Of a DNA stretch of 13,904 nt, positions 7,648 through 13,904 are shown in pieces. A model generated the notes under the pieces. That model had not been told where the DNA came from and did not search any database. It saw nothing but the letters and a program-made list of their open reading frames with translations. The position numbers and the translations under genes are program-made. Source of the DNA: Candidatus Aminicenantota bacterium. GTDB taxonomy: Bacteria > Acidobacteriota > Aminicenantia > Aminicenantales > JAFGBC01. Positions within the stretch are counted from its first letter, which is position 1. Each line of letters begins with the position of its first letter. The DNA is taken from the NCBI GenBank assembly GCA_016933355.1, contig JAFGBC010000154.1:1-13904 (forward strand), in the 5' to 3' direction.

Positions 7648-8357
7648 CGCGAGGCTCCTTTCCGTTCATCCTTTTCGACCCGGCCGTCCCGGATCGAGAT
7701 GATGCGCTCCGTCTGAAGGGCGACGTCTTTGTCGTGCGTGACGAGGATGATCGTATTGCCCTGCGCGTGGAGCTTACCGAACAGCTTGAGGATCTCCTGT
7801 CCGGTCTTGGAGTCGAGGTTGCCGGTCGGCTCGTCGGCCAGGAGGAGGGAGGGCTCGTTGACGAGGGCGCGGGCGATCGCGACCCGTTGCCGCTCGCCGC
7901 CCGACAGCTCGTTGGGCCGGTGGGTCATGCGCTCCGCCATTTCGACCATGGTCAGGGCCCGGCGGGTCTTCTCCTCGCGCTCCTTCTTGCGGGTCCCCCG
8001 GTAGATCAACGGCAGCTCGACGTTGTGGAAGGCGGTCGCCCGCGGCAGCAGGTTGAAGACCTGGAAGACGAATCCGATCTCTCGGTTCCGGATGTCGGCC
8101 AGCTCGTTCTCGGTCAGGGCGGACACGAGCCGGCCGCCCAGGAAATATTCGCCCGAGGACGGGGTGTCCAGGCAGCCGATGAGGTTCATCAGAGTCGATT
8201 TTCCGGACCCGGACGGCCCCATGATGGCGATGTATTCGTTACGGCGGACGGTCAGGGTCACGTCGCACAGGGCGCGGACCTCCTGGCGCTCCCCCATCTC
8301 ATAGGTTTTGCCCAGGTCCCGGGTCCGGATGAGAACGTCGTCGGCGACGGCGGTCAT
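7644..8357 (-). CDS. ABC transporter ATP-binding protein, LolD/MacB/FtsE type
   Basis: A 237-residue stand-alone nucleotide-binding domain. All motifs are intact: Walker A GPSGSGKST at 47-55, Q-loop Gln99 in FVFQVFNLLP, signature LSGGERQ at 151-157, Walker B LLLADE at 171-176, and switch His208. Sequence style (NEYIAIMGPSGSGKSTLMN, NLLP, ADEPTGNLD) places it in the LolD/MacB/FtsE group, whose members drive mechanotransmission-type export with FtsX-like permeases rather than classic import. It is as long as LolD and lacks the membrane half of MacB. It overlaps the adaptor gene upstream and the Yip1 gene downstream, each by ATGA. No permease is encoded nearby, so its membrane partner is either elsewhere or the Yip1 protein. 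The ATPase call is secure; the substrate is unknown. Confidence 0.95.
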   Translation of the reverse strand: MTAVADDVLIRTRDLGKTYEMGERQEVRALCDVTLTVRRNEYIAIMGPSGSGKSTLMNLIGCLDTPSSGEYFLGGRLVSALTENELADIRNREIGFVFQVFNLLPRATAFHNVELPLIYRGTRKKEREEKTRRALTMVEMAERMTHRPNELSGGERQRVAIARALVNEPSLLLADEPTGNLDSKTGQEILKLFGKLHAQGNTIILVTHDKDVALQTERIISIRDGRVEKDERKGASR

Positions 8358-9628
8358 TTCGGCTCTGCCTTCGACGCCGCCTTGACCTCGGGCTTGAGCA
8401 GGGTTCCGTCCTTGAGAAGGCGGAGGGAGCTGTAGGGACCGGACACGATCTCCTGCCCTTCCTTGAGGCCTTCGACGATTTCGACGAACATCTCGCCGGT
8501 GATCCCCTTCCGGACGGGGGCGAACTTGGCCCGGCCGGTCTCGACCAGGTAGACGCCCTCCTCGTCGGTCTTGGACGCGGAAGAGGCCGGGGCAGCGGCG
8601 GCCTCGCCCGTGTCCGGCTTCGGCTTCTCGCGCAGGACGAGGGCCGCGATCGGCACGGCCAGGACGCCCTTCTTCTCGGCGGTCGTAATGTCGGCCGAGG
8701 CGGACAGTCCCGGCTTGAGCTTGCGGGCCGGGTCGTCCAGGGTGATCGTGACCTTGAAGTCCTTGGCTTCCTGGGTCGTGGTCGACACCGTCGAGCGCTG
8801 GATGGCCGAGCTCCCGATCTCGGTGACCTTGCCTTGGAACTCGACCTCGGGGAAGGCGTCGACCTTGACCATGGCCGGCTGGCCCAGCGCAAGCCCGACG
8901 ACGTCGGTCTCGTCGACCTCGACTTCGACCTCCATGACCGAGAGGTCGGCCAGCGTCATCAGGACGGTCCCCGGGTTGTTCATGGTCCCGATCAGAGCGA
9001 TCTCGCCCTCCTCGATCCGGAGGCTGGTGACGACGCCGTCGATGGGCGAGGAGTAGACCGTCTTGCTCAGGCTGTCCAGGGTGCTCTTGAGGGAGGCCTC
9101 GGCCTGTTGGATCTGGAACTGGATGGACTTGAACTGGGCGCCCGAGGTCTCGGCCTGGACCCGGGCCGTATCCAGCTGGTCCTGGGAGATGAGGCCTTCG
9201 GCGAAGAGCTTCCTCTGGGCCTCGGCGTAGGTGGCGTCGCGCTTCATCCGGGCCTCGGCCTGGATGAGATCGGCCTTGGTCGACTGGATGAAAGCCCGGT
9301 CGCGTTCGGCGTTGGCCTCGTACTGGGTGGCGTCGAGCTGGAGGAGGAAGTCGCCGGCCTTGATCTCGTCGCCCTCCTCGACGCCGATCTTGACGATCCG
9401 GCCCGGGACCTGGGCGCTGATGTTGACGTTCTTCTTGGGCTTGATCTCGCCCGAGGCGGAGATGACCGAAGCCAGGTCGTGGGCCGTGACCTTTTCGACC
9501 GTGACCTGGACCGACTTCTCCCGCTGGGAGTTGAGGTTCAGGATGATGATCAGGGCCAGCAGGAGCAAGCCGCCGCCGATGATCAGGGCCTTCTTGCGCC
9601 TCCGGATAAAGCTCTTTTCGTTGGCCAT
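8354..9628 (-). CDS. HlyD/MacA-type periplasmic adaptor (membrane fusion protein)
   Basis: A 424-residue adaptor that should link an inner membrane transporter to an outer membrane channel. A basic N-terminus (RRRKK) precedes one membrane anchor (about 13-31). Next come the first lipoyl half (about 68-99, AQVPGRIVKIGVEEGDEIKAG), an alpha-helical hairpin (about 103-188), the second lipoyl half (about 191-228, SSPIDGVVTSL), a beta-barrel (about 230-315) and a membrane-proximal domain that carries an Ala/Pro-rich insert near 338-355. This is the MacA-type order. ATG 9628 is chosen because GAAAGG (9642-9637) lies 8 bases before it. It is the first gene of a three-gene operon and has its own promoter. 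No TolC-like gene is in the window. Family call secure; drug, peptide or lipid substrates are all possible. Confidence 0.93.
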   Translation of the reverse strand: MANEKSFIRRRKKALIIGGGLLLLALIIILNLNSQREKSVQVTVEKVTAHDLASVISASGEIKPKKNVNISAQVPGRIVKIGVEEGDEIKAGDFLLQLDATQYEANAERDRAFIQSTKADLIQAEARMKRDATYAEAQRKLFAEGLISQDQLDTARVQAETSGAQFKSIQFQIQQAEASLKSTLDSLSKTVYSSPIDGVVTSLRIEEGEIALIGTMNNPGTVLMTLADLSVMEVEVEVDETDVVGLALGQPAMVKVDAFPEVEFQGKVTEIGSSAIQRSTVSTTTQEAKDFKVTITLDDPARKLKPGLSASADITTAEKKGVLAVPIAALVLREKPKPDTGEAAAAPASSASKTDEEGVYLVETGRAKFAPVRKGITGEMFVEIVEGLKEGQEIVSGPYSSLRLLKDGTLLKPEVKAASKAEPK

Positions 9629-9652
9629 GGTCCTTGCCTTTCAGGGTAAAAT

Positions 9653-9681
9653 ATCATAGTATACTACGGTCCCGCGGACAA
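9653..9681 (-). promoter_or_regulatory. Probable promoter of the adaptor-ATPase-Yip1 operon
   Basis: On the minus strand TTGTCC (9681-9676) and TATGAT (9658-9653, 5 of 6 matches to consensus) are separated by 17 bases. The expected transcript start near 9646 leaves a short leader that contains the ribosome-binding site GAAAGG. The stretch is AT-rich compared with its surroundings and is the divergent control region for the adaptor operon and the monophosphatase gene. A plus-strand -10-like TATACT (9660-9665) has no good -35 partner. Confidence 0.5.
9657..9666. repeat. 10-bp perfect palindrome in the divergent control region
   Basis: TAGTATACTA is its own reverse complement. It lies between the divergent adaptor and monophosphatase genes, within the spacer and -10 of the minus-strand promoter, and contains a -10-like TATACT on the plus strand. 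It could be an operator for a dimeric regulator or simply back-to-back -10 elements. Confidence 0.35.
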
Positions 9682-9707
9682 AAAGTTTGCGAAGCGAGGC
9701 CCCCCTT

Positions 9708-10532
9708 ATGTCCGATCAGCCGGAGCTCTTGGCCGCGGCCCGCGAGGCCGCCCTCGAGACGGGCCGGATGCTGCGGAGCGCCCTGGCCGAGGAGGTCCGC
9801 ATCTCCTTCAAGGGCGAGGTCGACCTGGTGACCCAGTTCGACGGCCGGGCCCAGCAGATGATCGACGCCCGGCTCCGGGCGCGCTTCCCCGCCTTCGGGA
9901 TCCTGGCCGAGGAGGGGCTGTCCCGCGACACGGGATCGCCCTACCGCTGGATCGTCGACCCGATCGACGGCACGACCAACTTCGCCCACCGCTTTCCGGT
10001 CTTTTCGGTCTCGATCGCCCTGGAGAAGGACGGGGAGGGCCTGCTCGGCGTCGTCTACGACCCGATGCGGGACGAGATGTTCTGGGCCGTTCGCGGCGGG
10101 GGCGCGTTCCTCAACGGCGCGCCGGTCCGCGTCTCGGCGACGCGCGACGTCGGCCGGAGCCTGGTCGCGACCGGATTTCCCTACGACCTCCGCGTCAGCC
10201 CCGAAAACAACGTTCGCCACTTCAACAACTTCATCCTGCGCGTCCAGGCCGTCCGCCGCTGCGGATCGGCCGCGCTCGACCTCAGCTACGTCGCCTGCGG
10301 CCGCTTCGACGGGTTCTGGGAGCTCAAGCTCAAGCCTTGGGACGTCGCGGCCGGGGCCCTGATCGTCCGCGAAGCGGGCGGCCGGGTCAGCGATTTCGCG
10401 GGCGGCGGCGTCCCGAGCTTCCATTCCGACCTGGTCGCGACCAACGGCCTGATCCACGACGGCATGCTGGAGATCATCCGGCTCGGCGAGGACGGGCCGG
10501 CCGGGGAGGCGCCGGCGGAGGCCGGACGCTGA
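9708..10532 (+). CDS. Inositol monophosphatase-family phosphatase (SuhB-like)
   Basis: A 274-residue Mg2+/Li+-type phosphomonoesterase that hydrolyses inositol-1-phosphate or a related sugar phosphate. Metal-binding motifs are intact: ILAEEG at 65-70, DPIDGTTNF at 84-92, and the C-terminal WDVAAG starting at Trp221-Asp222. Length and motif spacing fit SuhB/IMPase better than CysQ or FBPase, although some family members also act on fructose-1,6-bisphosphate or histidinol phosphate. ATG 9708 is chosen over a TTG at 9687 because GAGG (9695-9698) is well placed before it and the family begins close to this point. The gene is divergent from the adaptor operon. Its TGA overlaps the ribosome-binding site of the next gene, so the two are probably co-transcribed. 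The C-terminus carries an extra Gly/Ala/Glu-rich tail. Confidence 0.9.
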   Translation: MSDQPELLAAAREAALETGRMLRSALAEEVRISFKGEVDLVTQFDGRAQQMIDARLRARFPAFGILAEEGLSRDTGSPYRWIVDPIDGTTNFAHRFPVFSVSIALEKDGEGLLGVVYDPMRDEMFWAVRGGGAFLNGAPVRVSATRDVGRSLVATGFPYDLRVSPENNVRHFNNFILRVQAVRRCGSAALDLSYVACGRFDGFWELKLKPWDVAAGALIVREAGGRVSDFAGGGVPSFHSDLVATNGLIHDGMLEIIRLGEDGPAGEAPAEAGR

Positions 10533-10548
10533 GGGAGGAGCGGACGCC

Positions 10549-11097
10549 GTGGCCGGGCGACGGGAGCAGCGACGAAGAAGGACGGCCGCCGCCGCCGCGG
10601 CGGCCGCCGCGGCCTTGATCCTGCTTTGGACGGCGGCCGCGCCCGCCGGACAGGAGGACCCCGCGCCCGGGCCTCCCGGCTTCGACTTCGAAGCCCGGTT
10701 CGCCGTCCCGGCCGGCGTCGCCTGGACCGACACCGGCCTCGAAGTGGACGAGGGCGAGGAGTTCCATTTCCGGGCGGCCGGGAGCGTCTCCCTGCAGCGG
10801 GGGAATCCGGTCGCCTTCTGCGGACCCGAAGGCCTCGCCGTCCGGACCGTCCAGCAGCCGGTCCCGGACCGCAACCTGGGCGCCTTCATCGTCCGGGTCG
10901 CCCAGCTCGTCTCGATCAGCAAGGACGAGGAGACGGGCGCGGAGACGCGCAACGAGATCGTCCGCTTCGTCTATGTCGGGAGCGAGGCGACCGTCCGGAT
11001 GCCGCTCTCCGGGCGCCTCTATCTCGGGCTCAACGAAGACGTCGTCGGCGACAACGCGGGCGAGCTTGCCGTCGAGGTCTGGCGCCGGGCGGGCTAG
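10549..11097 (+). CDS. Exported protein resembling the LecA (PA-IL) galactose-lectin fold
   Basis: A 182-residue protein with a start at GTG 10549, 8 bases after a strong GGGAGGAG. Residues 1-34 form a Sec-type signal: six arginines, a run of ten alanines, ALILLW, and a likely cleavage after Ala33 in AAAPAG. The mature part (about 45-178) follows the LecA pattern: GVAWTDTGLEVDEGEEFHFRAAGSV, CGPEG, NLGAFIVRV, and near the end SGRLYLGLNEDVVGDNAGEL (154-173). That last segment resembles the LecA calcium and galactose site (ND...GNNSG), with Asn162, Asp164, Asp168 and Asn169 as possible ligands. A secreted or periplasmic carbohydrate-binding role is plausible, but many family members have no known ligand. 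It ends with TAG, two bases from the end of the convergent accC tail. Confidence 0.75.
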   Translation: MAGRREQRRRRTAAAAAAAAAALILLWTAAAPAGQEDPAPGPPGFDFEARFAVPAGVAWTDTGLEVDEGEEFHFRAAGSVSLQRGNPVAFCGPEGLAVRTVQQPVPDRNLGAFIVRVAQLVSISKDEETGAETRNEIVRFVYVGSEATVRMPLSGRLYLGLNEDVVGDNAGELAVEVWRRAG

Positions 11098-11099
11098 GG

Positions 11100-11240
11100 T
11101 CAGGTCGGTTCGGGCCGGGGCTTGGCCGCCAGGAACTTCTCCAGGAACTGCGTGTCGTAGGAGCCTTTGAGGAAATCCGCGCTGGCGAGGATGGCCAGGT
11201 GGAGGGGGATGTTCGTCTTGATCCCGACGATCGTCGTCAT
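11100..11240 (-). CDS. accC: C-terminal tail of accC beyond the in-frame TAG (46 residues)
   Basis: Directly after the TAG, in the same frame, an ATG (11240-11238) opens 46 codons to a TGA at 11102-11100. The product reads MTTIVGIKTNIPLHLAILAS, then DFLKGSYDTQFLEKFL, which is the standard biotin carboxylase C-terminus (GIKTN, ...YDT.FLE). The distance from Ala-Leu before the TAG to GIKTN is six codons, as in E. coli AccC, so no base has been lost or gained. The tail stops 2 bases from the stop of the convergent lectin-like gene. It could be made by TAG readthrough, by reinitiation at the TAGATG junction, or not at all if the mutation is real and recent; a sequencing error is also possible. 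Confidence 0.8.
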   Translation of the reverse strand: MTTIVGIKTNIPLHLAILASADFLKGSYDTQFLEKFLAAKPRPEPT

Positions 11241-12458
11241 CTACAGGGCCGTCTGCATCTTTTTGATGGCCGTCAGCCGGGTCGGGGCGAAGGCGATGAC
11301 CTTGGCGACCATCGAGTCGTAGTCGGGAGGGATCTGCCAGCCGCCGTAGGCGGCCGAGTCGACCCGGATGCCCTCGCCGCCGGGCAGGACCAGGAAGTCG
11401 ATGAGGCCGGGGGACGGGATGAAGCTCTCCGGGTCCTCGGCGTTGATCCGGCACTCGATGGCGTGGCCGCGCATCTCGAGCTCGTAGGGGAAGGCCAGCT
11501 TCTCCCCGGCGGCCAGCTTGATCTGGGCCTTGATCAGGTTGATGCCGTAAACCATCTCGGTGATGGGGTGTTCGACCTGGACCCGGGTGTTGGCCTCCAT
11601 GAAGTAGTAGCGCTTCTTCTCGTCGACCAGGAACTCGAACGTCCCCAGGCTCTGGTAGCCGATCTTCTTGGCGGCGTCCGCGACGTCGTGGATCATCTTC
11701 TTGCGGAGGCGGTCGTCGACGAACGGCGAGGGCGTTTCCTCGATGACCTTCTGGTACTTGCGCTGGACCGAGCACTCCCGCTCGCCCAAGGCCAGGACGT
11801 TCCCCCGCTTGTCTCCGATGACCTGAATCTCGATGTGGTGGGCGCTGGGGAGATAGCGCTCGATGTAGAGGGCGGCGTTGCCGAAGGCCGCCTTGGCCTC
11901 GTTCTGGGCGATCGGGAACTGCTCTTCGAGCTGGGCCGCGGTCCGGGCGATCCGCATGCCCTTGCCGCCGCCGCCGGCGGCGGCCTTGACGATGACGGGA
12001 AACCCGATCTTCTGGGCGATCGCCTTGGCCTCGGCCAGGTCCTCGATCGTCCGGTCGCTGCCCGGGATGATGGGCAGGCCGGCCTTCTTCATCGTCTGGC
12101 GGGCCTGGTTCTTGTCGCCCATGAGCCGGATGATCTCCGGGGAGGGGCCGATGAAGGCGATCCCGGCCCCCTCGCAGATCTCGGCGAAGCGGGCGTTCTC
12201 GGCCAGGAAACCGTAGCCCGGGTGGATGGCGTCGGCCTTGGTCAGCTCGGCCGCGCTGAGCAGGTTCGGGATGTTGAGGTAGCTGTCGGCGGCCTTGGCC
12301 GGGCCGATGCAGATCTTCTCGTCGGCGAGCATGGCGTGGAGCGAGGTCCGGTCGCTCTCGGAGAAGACGGCGACCGTCTTGATCCCCAGCTCCCGGGCGG
12401 AGCGGATGACGCGGAGGGCGATCTCCCCGCGGTTGGCGATCAGGATCTTGGAGAACAT
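11241..12458 (-). CDS. accC: Acetyl-CoA carboxylase biotin carboxylase subunit, interrupted by in-frame TAG at codon 406
   Basis: AccC carboxylates the biotin of AccB with ATP and bicarbonate, the first half of malonyl-CoA synthesis. Visible here are the N-terminal FSKILIANRGEIALRVIR, GYGFLAEN at 81-88, Lys158 with the glycine-rich ATP loop (GGGGKG, 162-167), and the active-site segment at 287-297 with Glu288, Asn290, Arg292, Gln294, Val295 and Glu296 at the same numbers as in E. coli AccC. Met289 of the usual MEMNTR is Ala here. The frame is normal to codon 405, then meets TAG (11243-11241) just before the conserved GIKTN block, which continues in the same frame (see 11100-11240). Restored, the protein would have 452 codons, the usual length. 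Its ATG follows accB by 6 bases without a Shine-Dalgarno sequence. Truncation at 405 would remove conserved C-domain elements. Confidence 0.95.
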   Translation of the reverse strand: MFSKILIANRGEIALRVIRSARELGIKTVAVFSESDRTSLHAMLADEKICIGPAKAADSYLNIPNLLSAAELTKADAIHPGYGFLAENARFAEICEGAGIAFIGPSPEIIRLMGDKNQARQTMKKAGLPIIPGSDRTIEDLAEAKAIAQKIGFPVIVKAAAGGGGKGMRIARTAAQLEEQFPIAQNEAKAAFGNAALYIERYLPSAHHIEIQVIGDKRGNVLALGERECSVQRKYQKVIEETPSPFVDDRLRKKMIHDVADAAKKIGYQSLGTFEFLVDEKKRYYFMEANTRVQVEHPITEMVYGINLIKAQIKLAAGEKLAFPYELEMRGHAIECRINAEDPESFIPSPGLIDFLVLPGGEGIRVDSAAYGGWQIPPDYDSMVAKVIAFAPTRLTAIKKMQTAL

Positions 12459-12464
12459 GAGGCG

Positions 12465-12938
<474 letters not shown>

Positions 12939-13016
12939 GGGCGTCTCCTTCGACGAGGATGGCGTCGGCTTCTTTCCGCTCTGATTCATTGGATTTCCGA
13001 GGGACAGGTAACCTAT

Positions 13017-13045
13017 CCTTTACCCTATCGGGTCCGAAAAGTCAA
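13017..13045 (-). promoter_or_regulatory. Possible promoter of accBC
   Basis: On the minus strand TTGACT (13045-13040) is followed after 17 bases by TAAAGG (13022-13017), a good -35 with a weak -10. The leader to the accB ATG at 12938 would be about 70 bases. The surroundings are less GC-rich than the genes. Transcription from the gene at 13152 might instead read through. Confidence 0.35.
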
Positions 13046-13072
13046 GAACGGCGCCGCCTGCCGGCTGATGAG

Positions 13073-13140
13073 CGGGAGGGTCTCGGGGCAGGATGGCTCT
13101 CTTACGGCCTTCTTGGCCATCCTCCTCTCGACCCCTCCCG
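13073..13140 (-). terminator. Imperfect long hairpin after the C39-like gene, possible terminator
   Basis: CGGGAGGG (13073-13080) pairs with CCCTCCCG (13133-13140), and inside it AGGATGGC (13090-13097) pairs with GCCATCCT (13116-13123). The element begins 12 bases after the stop of the C39-like gene, the usual place for a terminator, and separates it from the accBC promoter region. No T-rich tract follows on the minus strand, so an intrinsic terminator is uncertain; it may be another structured RNA or a 3'-end stabiliser. Confidence 0.4.
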
Positions 13141-13151
13141 TCCGATTTCTC

Positions 13152-13904
13152 TCAGTTCCCGGCGGTCGAGAAGGCGCTTTCGCGGCCGGCGGCGTCGATC
13201 GCCGAAATGCGGTAGGTGAAGAGGTCGGAGGCCCGGAGGTTGCGGTCGTCATAGGTCGTCGCGGCGGCGTCAGGCTCGGCCAAAAGCGCGTAGGTCTTGT
13301 TCTCGGCGCCCTTGACCTTGCGGTAAATCCGGTAGCGGACGATAACGGCCTTATTGGCCGGGCTGGGCGCCCAGCTCAGCCGGTTGACGCCCTCCCGGAA
13401 GAAGATCAGGTCGTTGGTCAGGCGCTCGACGCTGAAGGCCGAGGGCGGGAAGAGCCCGTAGGATAGAAAGCAGAGATAGGCGTCCCGGACGCCCCAGGCG
13501 GTCCCGGCGGCCACAGGCCGGTAGGGATACCAGTGGAGAACCAGATCCCATGTGTGGTAGCAGCCGTAGTAATTCGTCTCCCCCTCGGTCAGGACGCCGA
13601 CGACCGTGACGAAATGATCGGACGCGCCGCTGCCGTCCGTGTCGACCAGGAGGACGACGGGGCGCCGGCTCTCGATCTCGTTCCGGACGGTCTGGAAGGG
13701 GATGTTCCCGATATGGGAATAGGTCATCAGGGGTTCGTACCGGCTCGCGTACTTGACGTAGCCTTCGTAGCCAGGCTTGACGTCGATGCTCCAGGTCCAG
13801 CCGTAGTAGGCTTCCGAGACGCTCCAGGACGTCTTCAGAAAGTCGGCCAGGCTGTCGCTGGGGTGCTCGTCGCCCTCGGGCGGCTCCGACTTGTCCTTGA
13901 GGAC
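13152..13904 (-). CDS. C39-like peptidase-fold protein with fibronectin type III domain, 5' partial
   Basis: The frame is open to the window edge, so only the C-terminal 250 residues are visible. Numbered from the first visible codon, residues about 70-135 match the second half of C39-like (Peptidase_C39_2) papain-fold domains: an INEI-like helix, then SRRPVVLLVDTDGSG at 79-93, Asp96-His97 with the candidate catalytic His, FVTVVGV, and YYGCYHTWD ending near 120, where the third catalytic residue would lie. The expected catalytic Cys is outside the window, so activity cannot be judged. Residues about 165-250 form a fibronectin type III-like beta-sandwich (NRLSWAPSPANKA, YRIYRK, TYDDRNL, FTYRISAID). 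Such proteins are generally exported and act on or bind surface material. A hairpin follows its stop. The ATG at 13727 is internal to the fold and is not the start. Confidence 0.7.
   Translation of the reverse strand, partial: VLKDKSEPPEGDEHPSDSLADFLKTSWSVSEAYYGWTWSIDVKPGYEGYVKYASRYEPLMTYSHIGNIPFQTVRNEIESRRPVVLLVDTDGSGASDHFVTVVGVLTEGETNYYGCYHTWDLVLHWYPYRPVAAGTAWGVRDAYLCFLSYGLFPPSAFSVERLTNDLIFFREGVNRLSWAPSPANKAVIVRYRIYRKVKGAENKTYALLAEPDAAATTYDDRNLRASDLFTYRISAIDAAGRESAFSTAGN

Noticed and set aside
9654..10952. A minus-strand open frame antisense to the monophosphatase and lectin-like genes.
   Set aside because: Both plus-strand genes have family motifs and ribosome-binding sites; the antisense product is repetitive and unlike any family.
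11095..11097. General reassignment of TAG to an amino acid, suggested by the accC TAG.
   Set aside because: TAG ends the lectin-like gene and the Yip1 gene at the positions expected for their families, so TAG acts as a stop in this genome.
13025..13120. A 31-codon minus-strand ORF starting at ATG 13120 after GGAGG, between the C39-like gene and accB.
   Set aside because: The Shine-Dalgarno-like GGAGG touches the ATG with no spacer, and the ATG lies inside the hairpin element; the product shows no signal or domain character.

Overview
The window is a compact, GC-rich bacterial chromosome segment. Almost every base is coding, and several junctions overlap by the 4 bases ATGA or GTGA. A periplasmic adaptor of the HlyD/MacA type, a putative lipoprotein with SLH-like repeats, and a Sec-exported lectin-like protein point to a diderm (Gram-negative type) cell. 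The combination of a DUF4388-like protein, a Yip1-family membrane protein and an acyl-CoA synthetase/GNAT fusion would fit an Acidobacteriota/Aminicenantes-like or deltaproteobacterial lineage. That placement is an inference; no rRNA or other phylogenetic marker is present. No mobile element, CRISPR array, tRNA or rRNA was seen.

Layout. (1) 1-1509, plus strand: the 3' part of an acyl-CoA synthetase (ADP-forming)-like protein fused to a GNAT acetyltransferase, as in protein lysine acetyltransferases of the Pat/YfiQ type. (2) 6837-1506, minus strand: a probable six-gene operon, with a DUF4388-like protein, a 28-residue single-span membrane peptide, miaA, hflX, a TPR/SLH lipoprotein and pgsA. 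All neighbouring genes overlap. A good sigma-70-type promoter lies so close to the first ATG that the mRNA may be leaderless. (3) 9681-6940, minus strand: a HlyD/MacA adaptor, a LolD/MacB-type ABC ATPase and a Yip1-family membrane protein, coupled by ATGA overlaps. No ABC permease gene is present. (4) 9708-11097, plus strand: an inositol-monophosphatase-family enzyme, then an exported protein resembling the LecA (PA-IL) galactose-lectin fold. (5) 12938-11100, minus strand: accB and accC, the biotin carrier and biotin carboxylase of acetyl-CoA carboxylase. (6) 13904-13152, minus strand: the C-terminal part of a C39-like cysteine-peptidase-fold protein with a fibronectin type III domain.

The strongest anomaly is in accC. 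Codon 406 is an in-frame TAG, and the same frame then continues through a normal, conserved biotin carboxylase C-terminus for 46 codons. That tail ends 2 bases from the stop of the convergent neighbour. TAG is used as an ordinary stop by two other genes in the window, so general TAG reassignment is unlikely. Readthrough, a stop-start (TAGATG) split protein, a very recent nonsense mutation or a sequencing error remain possible. The other notable points are the permease-less adaptor-ATPase-Yip1 operon, the 28-residue membrane peptide and the leaderless-type promoter.
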